In this document: positions 1-6,555 of the stretch, piece by piece | Position numbering within the stretch: position 1 is the first letter of the stretch | Layout: each line of letters starts with the position of its first letter | DNA from: Fimbriimonas sp. | GTDB lineage: Bacteria; Armatimonadota; Fimbriimonadia; Fimbriimonadales; Fimbriimonadaceae | Length of the DNA stretch: 8,493 nucleotides | Direction of reading: 5' to 3' | Assembly (NCBI GenBank): GCA_030447945.1 | Contig: JAUJNV010000094.1 | Location: forward strand, 1 to 8,493 | The notes under the pieces: generated by a model | Told to the model about the DNA's origin: nothing | What the model saw: the letters and a program-made list of their open reading frames with translations, nothing else | The model's database searches: none | Translations under genes and position numbers: made by a program

Positions 1-1680
1 TCGACCTGGAGCTCGTCGTACTCGGCGTCGGTGAGCTCGGCGAACAGCGAGGCGCGCGAGAAACCCGCTCACGGGAACGCCGCGCCCGCCCTGCCACTGA
101 TGCTCGACAGCCGCCCCGCTTCCCGCCTGATAGTCGAACTCCTGTACTCTACTGTTCACAAGCGCAGGCTCGTCGAGCGGTATCCCAAAGTCCGTGCGCG
201 CATTGTTGAAGTAGATCTGCGGACGCTCGATGGGGAGCTCCGGGGGCGTCTGCTGAGGGATGTTGCTGGCTAGGAGTTCGGGATGACCATCCTTGGTGGC
301 GCCGCTGACCGTCGCCAGGGCGATCCCGTAGCCGTGCGTGTACCGCAGACGGAGGTTGGTCCAGTTGCGGGCGCTGGGGTCGAGGCCCTCGTGGCGGAGG
401 TCGCGGGGAGAGAGCATGACCATCGTCTGCTTCCCGCCCAGGGTGTAGCGGTCAACGTCGACGTCGTGGAACCCGTAGAACCGCTTGATCCCCTGAAGCC
501 ACTCGAACGAACGCCGGAGAATCGTCGGATCCCAGAGACGCATATTCTCCAGGGTGGCCCTCGATGCTTGGACGCTCGGCCCGCTGGGGGCGGCCTTCGC
601 GTCGAAGTCCCTCATGGCGATGCGGTCGAGGCCGTAGGCGTACCGGGTCATCCGGATCGCACGCGCCGCATAGGGACCCTCCGCCGCGAGGCGGCTGGGC
701 TCGACGATGATGCGTTGGACGAAGGCGGGATATGCAAGCAGAGCGAGCGTATAGAACGCGGCAGCGATCGCACCTCCGTAAAGAGGCACCGCGTAAGGCC
801 GCCGTCCCGCCCACCCGCCGGCCACCGTCCCGATGGCGATCAGGGTGAGCAGGCCCGCGAAGATCCGAGCCATGGCCAGAGCCTGGGAGGCCGCGTGGCC
901 CGCGCCGGTGAACTGGCCACCGCCGATCAGCCCCATCTCATAGGTCTTGAGGAAAACTTGGGACGCGTACGCCAAGAGCGTGACGCCGATGAGCAGGCTG
1001 ATGTGCTTGCGCACGTGGGGGCGGCCCAGCTCGATCCGCGCGAGCATCGCCAGGGCCTGGGTCCCGACGTAGACGCCGACGGTGAGGAGCGTCGTCAGCA
1101 GCAAAACGGCGAAGGCGTAGTTTGCCATCGCGCGGAGCCACGGGAGGGTGAAGACGAAGAAGGAGAGGTCCAGCCCGAAGGTGGGGTCCTTCTGCCCGAA
1201 AAGCTGCGGATGGCGCGCAAGAAGCCACGTCTGCCACTCGTTCGCGAGCCCCATCGAGAGCAGGGCCGCGAGGAACGGCGCGACCACCCGCACGACGGTC
1301 CCCCCACTGCGCCGGACCCAGTCCACCGCGCTGGAGAGGAGGGCCTGCCCGAGCGTGTCCGGCTTCTGGAAATAGATCAGGCTCAGGGACAAGGCCTTGC
1401 GGAGGCTGAAAAAGAGGAGCGCCCAGGTGGGGAGGAACGCCAGGAGGAACAGCCGGCCCCGCGTCCCGTAGGCGGTGTCGAAAACCTGCGGCTGACGGAC
1501 GTCGTGGGCATACCAGAGGTAGTCCGTGTACGGTACGACCGAGGCGAGCAGAAAGATGACCAAGGCGAGCAGCGAGAGGAGAAAGGTCCCAAAACGAACG
1601 GCCTTCCGAACCCCCGGCTCGCTCAAGCCGCGGCCCGTGCCCCTCGAAGAGTCGCCGCGACCGTAAAAATTGCGGTTCAT
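1..1680 (-). CDS. UPF0182 family multi-pass membrane protein, N-terminal part (runs off the left edge)
   Basis: An uninterrupted frame of 560 codons runs from ATG at 1680 to the window edge; I read it codon by codon and found no stop. The N-terminal part is strongly hydrophobic, with about seven membrane segments near residues 29-49, 76-96, 129-145, 171-205 (probably two), 226-246, 266-287 and 300-320. A soluble region follows with family-typical stretches: TRYAYGLD, RLWDPTIL, FYGFHDVDVDRY, RDLRHEGL, YTHGYG and VQEFDY. This order matches UPF0182 (COG1615) proteins, usually about 900 residues, so roughly the last third is missing. The biochemical role of the family is unknown to me. The last 15-20 codons before the edge turn arginine-rich (RRAHRRRVRRAPGR), unlike the family, while the neighbouring frame at 3-68 reads SLFAELTDAEYDELQVD, so a frameshift close to the edge is likely. 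A near-leaderless promoter lies just upstream. Confidence 0.88.
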   Translation of the reverse strand, partial: MNRNFYGRGDSSRGTGRGLSEPGVRKAVRFGTFLLSLLALVIFLLASVVPYTDYLWYAHDVRQPQVFDTAYGTRGRLFLLAFLPTWALLFFSLRKALSLSLIYFQKPDTLGQALLSSAVDWVRRSGGTVVRVVAPFLAALLSMGLANEWQTWLLARHPQLFGQKDPTFGLDLSFFVFTLPWLRAMANYAFAVLLLTTLLTVGVYVGTQALAMLARIELGRPHVRKHISLLIGVTLLAYASQVFLKTYEMGLIGGGQFTGAGHAASQALAMARIFAGLLTLIAIGTVAGGWAGRRPYAVPLYGGAIAAAFYTLALLAYPAFVQRIIVEPSRLAAEGPYAARAIRMTRYAYGLDRIAMRDFDAKAAPSGPSVQASRATLENMRLWDPTILRRSFEWLQGIKRFYGFHDVDVDRYTLGGKQTMVMLSPRDLRHEGLDPSARNWTNLRLRYTHGYGIALATVSGATKDGHPELLASNIPQQTPPELPIERPQIYFNNARTDFGIPLDEPALVNSRVQEFDYQAGSGAAVEHQWQGGRGVPVSGFLARLAVRRAHRRRVRRAPGR

Positions 1681-1689
1681 GCTTTTTCC

Positions 1690-1695
1690 ATACTA
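1690..1695 (-). promoter_or_regulatory. -10 box TAGTAT for the UPF0182 gene
   Basis: On the minus strand TAGTAT lies 9 nt before the ATG at 1680, which implies a transcript with almost no leader. There is no good Shine-Dalgarno (only GGAAAAAG). I see no clear -35 box; the upstream side is occupied by the inverted-repeat patch. Confidence 0.45.
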
Positions 1696-1697
1696 CG

Positions 1698-1828
1698 CGT
1701 TGGTCGTTGATCGTGGACCGTGGACCGGGAAGACGGATCCGCAGACGGTAGCGCCCGTACGCTGCTTCAATGGACCACGGACCAGGGGTCACTGATCACG
1801 ACCAACGGTCGACGATCAACGACCAACG
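1698..1828. repeat. Intergenic quasi-palindromic word patch bounded by a 17-bp inverted repeat
   Basis: CGTTGGTCGTTGATCGT at 1698-1714 is an exact inverted copy of 1812-1828. Between and beside the arms lie related short words: GTGGACCGTGGACCG (1715-1729), TGGACCACGGACCA, GGTCACTGATCACGACC and CGACCAACGG. All are built from GGTC/GACC, CGTTG/CAACG and GATC cores. The patch sits between the deacetylase stop and the UPF0182 promoter and encodes nothing convincing. Confidence 0.7.
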
Positions 1829-1829
1829 G

Positions 1830-1857
1830 CCCACCACCCACTACCCACTACCCACCA
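1830..1857. repeat. Four tandem heptamers CCCAC(C/T)A; G-quadruplex motif on the minus strand
   Basis: The four units read CCCACCA, CCCACTA, CCCACTA, CCCACCA. CCC tracts therefore fall every 7 bp (1830, 1837, 1844, 1851). The minus strand, which is the coding strand of the deacetylase, carries four GGG tracts separated by 4-nt loops, a standard G-quadruplex pattern. The deacetylase stop codon (TAG, 1850-1848) lies inside the array. Confidence 0.75.
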
Positions 1858-2948
1858 ACATTCGGATGATGGTTCTTCGCGAGCCACTGGAGGACCGCTT
1901 CGGCGTGCTCCCTCCCCGCTCCGCGCGGCGCCGGGAAATACGGATCGGAGAAGGTGGCCGAGCCGCCCCACTCTTCGGCCAGGTCCCGCGGCAGCGCGTC
2001 CGGGTACGGGACGTGGGCGAGGGTGAGGCAGGCGGCGGTCCACATGCGCGGGACGTTGTCCAGGGCGTAGCCGCCGCCCCCGAGCGCGACGATCGGAAGG
2101 CCCAAGTCGCGGACGTGGCGGACGGCGGCAAGCCACTCCTGGGTGGTGGTCCTGATGTGAGCGAGAGGGTCGTTCTCGTGGGGATCGGTGCCCATCTGGA
2201 GCACGATGGCGTCGGGCGCGAAGCGGGCGAGGGCGGGCAGGATGCCGCCCTCGAAGGCGTCCAGCCAGATGTCGCCCGTGGTGCCCGCGATCAGCGGGAC
2301 GTTGAGCGCGGTGAAGTCGGTGCCGGTCTCATCCACGAAGCCGGTGCCCGGATACAGGGAGCGGCCGTCTTCGTGGATGGAGCAGGTAAGGACGCTCGGG
2401 TCGTCGTAGAACAGCGCCTGGACGCCATCGCCGTGGTGGACGTCGATATCGACGTAGGCGACGCGGTCGAACCGCTCCCGAAGGACGTGGCAGGCGATGG
2501 CAGGGTCGTCGAAGATGCAGAACCCGCTGGCGCGGTCTCGCTGCGCGTGATGCAGCCCGCCCGCGATGCCGAACGCGAGGGGCGCGCCATCCCGCACCGC
2601 CTCCGCCGCACGGACGCTCCCCGACAGATAGGCGAGGGAGGCCGCGTACATCCCCGCAAAGGGAGGGTTGTCCCCCCAAAACCCGTGCTCCGCGCGCAGG
2701 TCCGCGACCTCGTCGGATTCCTCCTCCCCCTGCAGAGCTGCGTCGATCTGCTCCACCGCGCGGACGTACTCCTCGTCGTGCAGCCGCAGCGCTTCCCCCC
2801 GCTCTCCGGGCCCCGGATCGATGGGCTCCACGTCGCTCAAGGCTTCGAGCAGACGAACCGCGCGCCGCAGCCGCTCCGGCTTCAGCGGGTGCCGAGGCCC
2901 GAAGTCGTACGCGAGCATCCGCGGGTGGTAGTAGAAGTACGGGAGCAC
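1848..2948 (-). CDS. AcuC-like zinc-dependent deacetylase (histone deacetylase superfamily)
   Basis: Intact 366-residue protein, the usual length for bacterial class I/II-type deacetylases such as AcuC, which remove acetyl groups from lysines of cytoplasmic proteins (in Bacillus, acetyl-CoA synthetase) or from small acetylated amines. The active site is complete: the histidine pair H133-H134 in GGLHHA, zinc ligands D169 and H171 in DIDVHHGDG, the third ligand probably D260 in HENDPLA, and the transition-state tyrosine Y294 in GGGGYALDNVPR. FCIFDDPA at 143-150 is also typical. I use the GTG at 2948 because the N-terminus YFYYHPRMLAYDFGPRHPLKPERL matches the family from its first strand; ATG at codon 11 would cut into this. 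The stop lies in the heptamer repeat. The upstream gene ends 31 nt away. The substrate cannot be told from sequence; no acetoin or acetyl-CoA synthetase gene is nearby. Confidence 0.93.
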   Translation of the reverse strand: MLPYFYYHPRMLAYDFGPRHPLKPERLRRAVRLLEALSDVEPIDPGPGERGEALRLHDEEYVRAVEQIDAALQGEEESDEVADLRAEHGFWGDNPPFAGMYAASLAYLSGSVRAAEAVRDGAPLAFGIAGGLHHAQRDRASGFCIFDDPAIACHVLRERFDRVAYVDIDVHHGDGVQALFYDDPSVLTCSIHEDGRSLYPGTGFVDETGTDFTALNVPLIAGTTGDIWLDAFEGGILPALARFAPDAIVLQMGTDPHENDPLAHIRTTTQEWLAAVRHVRDLGLPIVALGGGGYALDNVPRMWTAACLTLAHVPYPDALPRDLAEEWGGSATFSDPYFPAPRGAGREHAEAVLQWLAKNHHPNVGG

Positions 2949-2954
2949 GGCAGG

Positions 2955-2960
2955 TATGTA
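2955..2960 (-). promoter_or_regulatory. Possible -10 box TACATA for the deacetylase
   Basis: TACATA lies exactly 6 nt before the GTG at 2948, the same spacing as the TACAAT and TAGACT boxes before the genes at 6000 and 6556. The last base differs from TANNNT. No Shine-Dalgarno is present, and the gap to the preceding gene is only 31 nt, so read-through transcription is equally possible. Confidence 0.3.
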
Positions 2961-2979
2961 CCTCAGTCGCGACGGTCAG

Positions 2980-3525
2980 CTACTGGTGTTCCTCGGAGTG
3001 TCCGTAGACGCCCAACTCTTTCAGGTAACGCTCGAAGTCCCTCCTGTCCCTCGGCTTCAGCTCCGGTAGCCACTCGGTCGCGCGGGCTTCGATGGCCGGA
3101 TCCTCGGAGATCACGGCCATCCATTCGTCGTGAGAGGCGAACACGGTCAGCGGCTCGGTGAGGCTAATCAAATAGAAGTCCCAGAAGCAGTAGAGGGCAC
3201 AAGCCACGAGGCACTCAAGGTAGCCCTTCTCCTCCGGCCCCACACGTTCGGCTCGAACCTCCTGTACGGAATGGGGGAACCCCTCAGATGAGCGCAGACG
3301 CGTGAACATTTCGGGGATCTCCGAGGTAGGCCACACGCCCCACTCCGACACGTAGAGGACGGCGCTTCCGTCCTCCTTCAGAACCTGTTCGACAAGCCCC
3401 TTCGCAAGGAAGCTCTTGTGTCGGGAATCTTCGGGCAGCGGCCAGCGCTGCCCTCGAAAGCGAACATAACCGTCAAGACCGTCGCGGCCTTCGAGGACGG
3501 GAGGTTTGGAGAAGACGGAATCTCC
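2980..3525 (-). CDS. Conserved-looking hypothetical protein, start unresolved
   Basis: The frame is open from the TGA at 3589 to the stop at 2980, and protein-like sequence begins near 3525 (VFSKPPVLEGRDGLDGYVRF, then WPLPEDSRHKSFLAKGLVEQ). The core has the string YVSEWGVWPTSE, then FWDFYLIS and FASHDEW, then a charged C-terminus with a possible coiled or helical end (RDRRDFERYLKELGVYGHSEEHQ). It reminds me of bacterial hypothetical proteins with a WPSSE...YYRLR core and a SHDE motif, but I cannot name a family or function. The only standard start in frame is GTG at 3351, which would remove clearly coding sequence. A neighbouring frame just upstream reads VGTQQHTPVIVKPEEIPSS, so the true N-terminus probably lies across a frameshift near 3500-3530. 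It follows the 3589-4248 gene on the same strand. Local GC is lower than in the flanking genes. Confidence 0.6.
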   Translation of the reverse strand, partial: GDSVFSKPPVLEGRDGLDGYVRFRGQRWPLPEDSRHKSFLAKGLVEQVLKEDGSAVLYVSEWGVWPTSEIPEMFTRLRSSEGFPHSVQEVRAERVGPEEKGYLECLVACALYCFWDFYLISLTEPLTVFASHDEWMAVISEDPAIEARATEWLPELKPRDRRDFERYLKELGVYGHSEEHQ

Positions 3526-3588
3526 TCTGGTTTTACGATGACCGGCGTATGCTGTTGAGTCCCCACGACACAGGTGCGGGCGAGGATA

Positions 3589-3598
3589 TCACCTCCTA
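3589..3598 (-). promoter_or_regulatory. Near-perfect Shine-Dalgarno with no start codon at the proper distance
   Basis: The minus strand reads TTAGGAGGTGATATCC, a long match to the complement of the 16S rRNA 3' end. It overlaps the last codons and stop of the upstream gene, as in translational coupling. No ATG, GTG or TTG follows at 5-10 nt in a frame that stays open; GTG within the motif hits a stop after 19 codons. Confidence 0.45.
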
Positions 3599-4248
3599 AT
3601 CTTGTTCTCGAGCTTAGCGATCGCCGCCCATCTTCGTAGAGGTAGTGCTCGAGGTGGGCGCTGCGAGATTCGCGATGAACTCTGGGCTGGAGCCAGGGGG
3701 AATTTCGGCTTGAAGTAATCACCGGCGAGGGCCCATTCAATCAACGGCGCACCCAACGGATAGGCAGCGAGCATGCCAGCCCAACCCGTGTTTTCGAATC
3801 CCATGCCTCGGCCTCGCCCCAGGATGGGAGACAAGGCCATCAGCGATGCGTTGCGCGTTCCATTAAAGACCCAGATCCTAATGTTGCCTTTGAAGGGTGC
3901 TTGGAAGAGAAGTTCGGCCGCAAGGCTTCTTATGCGTGAGAGGAGCGGACTGTCCACAACCTCCTCAGGATCCAGGGAATCATCGACTAGGCGAAGACTC
4001 GCCAGCAACTCTGTCAGGAGCTTCTGCACATACTGCCCAAGCCCCAGGCGATCCATCTCCTGCGCAACCTCCAGGCTGTAGCCCTCGAGGATGCAGCAGA
4101 ACCTTGGTAAGTTGGACTGGATCACTCCACCCGCGCACCCACGCGTCCAGTTGGGCCTCTCGATCCGACGGGGCTGCGGGTCTCCCGCCGCGTTCCTAAC
4201 AGAGTTTGGTCGGGAAGCGAGTCGGCTCATTTGGAAGGCCTGCACCAC
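3589..4248 (-). CDS. Hypothetical protein, probably frame-disrupted near its C-terminus
   Basis: The frame gives up to 219 residues from GTG 4248; alternatives are ATG 4230 or a GTG near residue 42 (VIQSNLPRF). The first 40 residues are arginine/proline-rich and look non-coding, so a later start is likely. The core (CCILEGYSLEVAQEMDRLGL onward) looks genuine: a helical region to about residue 115, then GNIRIWVFNGTRNASLMALSP and GFENTGWAGMLAAYPLGAPL, loosely like a GAF-type sensor domain, though I would not assign it. After KPKFP the frame turns into low-quality sequence. A better reading hops frames: PGSSPEFIANLA (+1 after a run of five C), AHLEHYLYEDG, then AAIAKLENKIRR back in the original frame. 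Each hop needs one base, two of them in short C or G runs. This suggests indel errors or decay. The stop overlaps the Shine-Dalgarno of the next gene. Function unknown. Confidence 0.5.
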   Translation of the reverse strand: MVQAFQMSRLASRPNSVRNAAGDPQPRRIERPNWTRGCAGGVIQSNLPRFCCILEGYSLEVAQEMDRLGLGQYVQKLLTELLASLRLVDDSLDPEEVVDSPLLSRIRSLAAELLFQAPFKGNIRIWVFNGTRNASLMALSPILGRGRGMGFENTGWAGMLAAYPLGAPLIEWALAGDYFKPKFPLAPAQSSSRISQRPPRALPLRRWAAIAKLENKIRR

Positions 4249-4259
4249 TGTCTCAGGCT

Positions 4260-4958
4260 TTACCTCTTTTTGAGCTCGATCACACCTGCACCCGTCCGCG
4301 GCGGCAGGGTCAGTCGGAGGGTCTTGGTATCGAAGCGGAAGGGGATGTGGCTCACGGTGCCCGTGCCTTGGGGCTCGCCGGGCTTGGGGGCGTTGGTGAG
4401 GCGGCCGGTGAGGCAGTGGACGGTGCCCGCGCCAGTGAAGCCCTTCAGGAGGCGGAGGTCGACCATGATCTTCGTCGGCTTGTCGAAGGAGCGGTTGATC
4501 GCGTGCAGGAAGACGGCGCGTGGACCGGCGCCCAACGTCCTCGTCGAGCGAGGCGACCTTCGGCGGGCTCGTGGCCGTTGACCTTGAACGGCTGCACGAA
4601 CGTCGGGAGCGGCTTCGTGGGGCGCAGGTCCAGGACGCGGTTGCCGTGGTGGGCGGAGTAGAGGGCGACGACCTGGCCGGTGGGCATGTAGTACGCAGGC
4701 TTCTCGCCCATGGGGTCGACGTGGATGGCGGTGATCTCCCAAGCGTGGCCGACGGTGTTCGACATCGTGGCGATCTTCACCTTGTCGGCGTGGCATCATC
4801 ATGTGCAGCATTCCCGCCGCGCCGACGCCCTTCGCCTGCGAATCCAGCGGCGCAACCCGCCAGGCGTCGGGACCCCACCAGCCGTTGAAGTTCCACTCGG
4901 TGACGGCGATAGGGTAGCGGTGCTCCGCCGCGTGATCGATGACGTTGAGGCCGGTCAT
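4260..4958 (-). pseudogene. GH51-like alpha-L-arabinofuranosidase, C-terminal part, broken by frameshifts
   Basis: This is the continuation of the gene starting at 5914 in another frame, opening with ATGA overlapping the upstream stop. It begins with the end of the catalytic barrel: YPIAVTEWNF carries the expected nucleophile glutamate (codon 4898-4896), followed by GPDAWRV and GVGAAGMLHMMM. Near 4790-4799 the good sequence moves to another frame (ADKVKIATMSNTVGHAWEIT ... GEKPAYYMPTGQVVALYSAHHG ... FVQPFKVNGHEPA), near 4563 to the third frame (VASLDEDV), and near 4535 back to the first (AVFLHAINRSFDKPTKIMVDL ... TGAGVIELKKR, stop 4260). Together these restore the C-terminal beta-sandwich typical of GH51 enzymes. 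The plain frame between the good stretches is arginine/histidine-rich and meaningless. Whether the lesions are real or sequencing errors cannot be told from one sequence. Confidence 0.75.
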
Positions 4959-5914
4959 GCCGGGTTCTTCTTCGGGTCGGTCACGAAGAAGGTCGTCCAG
5001 GCGTTCCAGACCTCCGCCTTCGTAAGCTTCTCCGTGGCGTACGGCTTGCCGTCGCGCTCGAATCCCTTCATCTCCCAGGGCGCGTAGAGGTGATCGACGA
5101 TAAAGTCGACACGGTTGCCGACGTCGCGACGGATGCGGCGGGCAACCTCCGGATTGCCGCCGTCGGCGAGGATCTTCACCGTGGGGTCGACGCGGCGGAT
5201 GGCGTCGATGTAGGCGTTCAAGACCTTCGTGTAGCGGCCGTACGGGTCGCCGGGGAAGCGCTTGCGCAGGTCGTCGTCGAAGAACCAGGTCTCGTTGCCG
5301 ATCTGGAAATACTTCACCTTGTACGGGCGCAGGTGGCCGTTCCGGGCCCGGAGAGCGGCCCAGCGGGAGAGGCCGAGGGGAAGCGAGTTTTGGAGGGGCG
5401 CGTTCGTGTAGGCGACGAAGGCGGCCGCGTGTTCGGCCTCCTTCTCCAGGGGCTCGAGGCCGAGGAGCGCGCTCCGGAACCGCACCGGAATGATGACCTC
5501 GGATTTCAGGCTCTCGGCCAGCCGAAGAAACTCGTCGTAGCCATAGTTGTTCGTCACCTTGCCGCCCAGGTGGCCCGTGCTGATCGGGCGTCCGCCCTCG
5601 CGGCCCGGCACGTTGTCGATCATCTCCGTCCAGTCGGTGTAGTCGAGGTCGGTGCCGTGGGGAAAGCGGAGGATCGGGATCCTCAGGCCCCGGAGCAGGG
5701 TCAGGACGCTGGGCTGGAGCCGGTTCGTGCCGGGGATCGTGCCCCCCTCGATCCCCGTCTCATTCCCCCAGCTCGGACGCTCCATGAAGTGGCCGAACAA
5801 ACGCGTGTCCAGCGCGGCGACGGCCCGGTTCGTCAGACGGAACTCGGCGCTTAGGGTGGGGGTGGCTCTCTGGGGCGCGAGGAGGAGGAGGGCGGCGAGG
5901 GTCAACGCTGACAT
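4955..5914 (-). CDS. GH51-like alpha-L-arabinofuranosidase, N-terminal catalytic part
   Basis: Exported glycosidase of the GH51/COG3534 type, which removes terminal arabinofuranose from plant arabinan or arabinoxylan. ATG at 5914 starts a signal peptide (MSALTLAALLLLAPQ); a TTG 16 codons upstream is open but would bury the signal. Visible landmarks: LFGHFMERP (about residues 39-47), PILRFPHGTDLDYTDW (80-95), and QIGNETWFFDD around 204-214, where E208 is the expected acid/base. The frame ends at a TGA (4957-4955) overlapping an ATG from which the protein resumes (NPA, then MTGLNVIDHAAEHRYPIAVTEW). Adding one G in the CCGGCATG context would restore one frame. As it stands this fragment lacks the nucleophile and would be inactive. 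The whole gene, 4260-5914, is about 550 codons, normal for the family. The divergent gene at 6000 shares the 85-nt upstream gap. Confidence 0.82.
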   Translation of the reverse strand: MSALTLAALLLLAPQRATPTLSAEFRLTNRAVAALDTRLFGHFMERPSWGNETGIEGGTIPGTNRLQPSVLTLLRGLRIPILRFPHGTDLDYTDWTEMIDNVPGREGGRPISTGHLGGKVTNNYGYDEFLRLAESLKSEVIIPVRFRSALLGLEPLEKEAEHAAAFVAYTNAPLQNSLPLGLSRWAALRARNGHLRPYKVKYFQIGNETWFFDDDLRKRFPGDPYGRYTKVLNAYIDAIRRVDPTVKILADGGNPEVARRIRRDVGNRVDFIVDHLYAPWEMKGFERDGKPYATEKLTKAEVWNAWTTFFVTDPKKNPA

Positions 5915-5924
5915 GGCTTGACCT

Positions 5925-5930
5925 AGTGTA
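5925..5930 (-). promoter_or_regulatory. Possible -10 box TACACT for the glycosidase gene
   Basis: TACACT lies 10 nt before the ATG at 5914, leaving a leader of only a few nucleotides. I see no convincing -35 or Shine-Dalgarno. It lies in the short divergent gap shared with the promoter of the gene at 6000. Confidence 0.35.
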
Positions 5931-5987
5931 CAAGGCTTCTCGACCTCAGTCGGCTTCGCCAACGGTGGGGCTTTCCATCACTGCTCG

Positions 5988-5993
5988 TACAAT
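5988..5993 (+). promoter_or_regulatory. -10 box TACAAT for a leaderless transcript of the gene at 6000
   Basis: TACAAT, one base from TATAAT, is followed by exactly 6 nt and then GTG at 6000. This is the expected geometry for transcription starting at the initiation codon. No Shine-Dalgarno is present and no good -35 is seen at 16-18 nt. Confidence 0.5.
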
Positions 5994-5999
5994 GACTTC

Positions 6000-6509
6000 G
6001 TGCGTCGTCTACATAAGCGATGTTGGCTCGGCGCCGTGGTCGTTTTCGTCGCGCTACTCTTCGCCTGGGCGGCGAGAGAGCCGCGCGAGCCGGGGCTTAA
6101 GCTGTCTGTACTCCAAGGGGTGCCGCCACGGGAGATTTTCCAGAATCTCTATTCCGGCGGCCCGAACCTGTCCGAGCACAAGGTCTTGTACCGGGTCTCT
6201 CAGGATTACGAGTACGTCGTCAAAAGCCTGGACAAGGAGCTCCGCGAAGATCGAGGATGGAGCGTGCGCCCCATCCGTGCGATGGCTCCGAGCGTCCTCT
6301 ACACAGAGGGCGACCGGTCGGATGGAACGCGCGGATGGACGGTCCTTGTGACCGCGATGCACGCCAGCGAGCGCCTGCCCAACGGAGGGTACAAGGTTCG
6401 TCGAGTCAAGGGCAAGACGGGGATCACCGTACGGAACCCTCAGCAGCGAGCGAGCCCGTTGGCGCGGGCTTTACATGCCGTCTCCACAAAGTTGGGACTC
6501 CGCCGCTGA
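6000..6509 (+). CDS. Small membrane-anchored hypothetical protein
   Basis: 169 residues. A basic N-terminus (MRRLHKRC) is followed by a hydrophobic segment at residues 9-25 (WLGAVVVFVALLFAWAA) and then a hydrophilic domain, so it is a single-pass protein with the C-terminal part outside, or an exported protein with a signal peptide. The domain contains KLSVLQGVPPREIFQNLYSG, SQDYEYVVKSLDKELRED and a basic tail (VRRVKGKTG, STKLGLRR). I recognise no family and no catalytic motif. I chose the GTG at 6000 because a TACAAT box sits exactly 6 nt upstream and because it gives the complete anchor; ATG at 5992 is in another frame. It ends 46 nt before aroC on the same strand, but aroC has its own box, so the two need not be an operon. 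Confidence 0.7.
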   Translation: MRRLHKRCWLGAVVVFVALLFAWAAREPREPGLKLSVLQGVPPREIFQNLYSGGPNLSEHKVLYRVSQDYEYVVKSLDKELREDRGWSVRPIRAMAPSVLYTEGDRSDGTRGWTVLVTAMHASERLPNGGYKVRRVKGKTGITVRNPQQRASPLARALHAVSTKLGLRR

Positions 6510-6543
6510 ACGTCGGCCTCGTCGGCGGCTGTACCCGCGTCGG

Positions 6544-6549
6544 TAGACT
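6544..6549 (+). promoter_or_regulatory. -10 box TAGACT for leaderless aroC
   Basis: TAGACT lies exactly 6 nt before the ATG at 6556, the same arrangement as at 5988-6000, with no Shine-Dalgarno in between. The short gap to the preceding gene leaves little space for a -35; none is obvious. Confidence 0.5.
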
Positions 6550-6555
6550 CTGCCC

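Noticed and set aside
283..1710. Long plus-strand open frame of 475 codons
   Set aside because: Antisense to the UPF0182 gene; composition is charged and low in complexity (Glu/Arg/Gly/Pro-rich) with no domain, an effect of high GC in the real gene.
1848..2948. Deacetylase as part of an acetoin or acetyl-CoA synthetase operon
   Set aside because: No acsA, acuA or other acetate gene lies in the window; the neighbours are unrelated.
1770..3161. Plus-strand open frame of 463 codons
   Set aside because: Antisense to the deacetylase, whose active site is complete; the plus-strand text has no recognisable motif.
5090..5854. Plus-strand open frame of 254 codons
   Set aside because: Antisense of the arabinofuranosidase catalytic region; no protein-like features.
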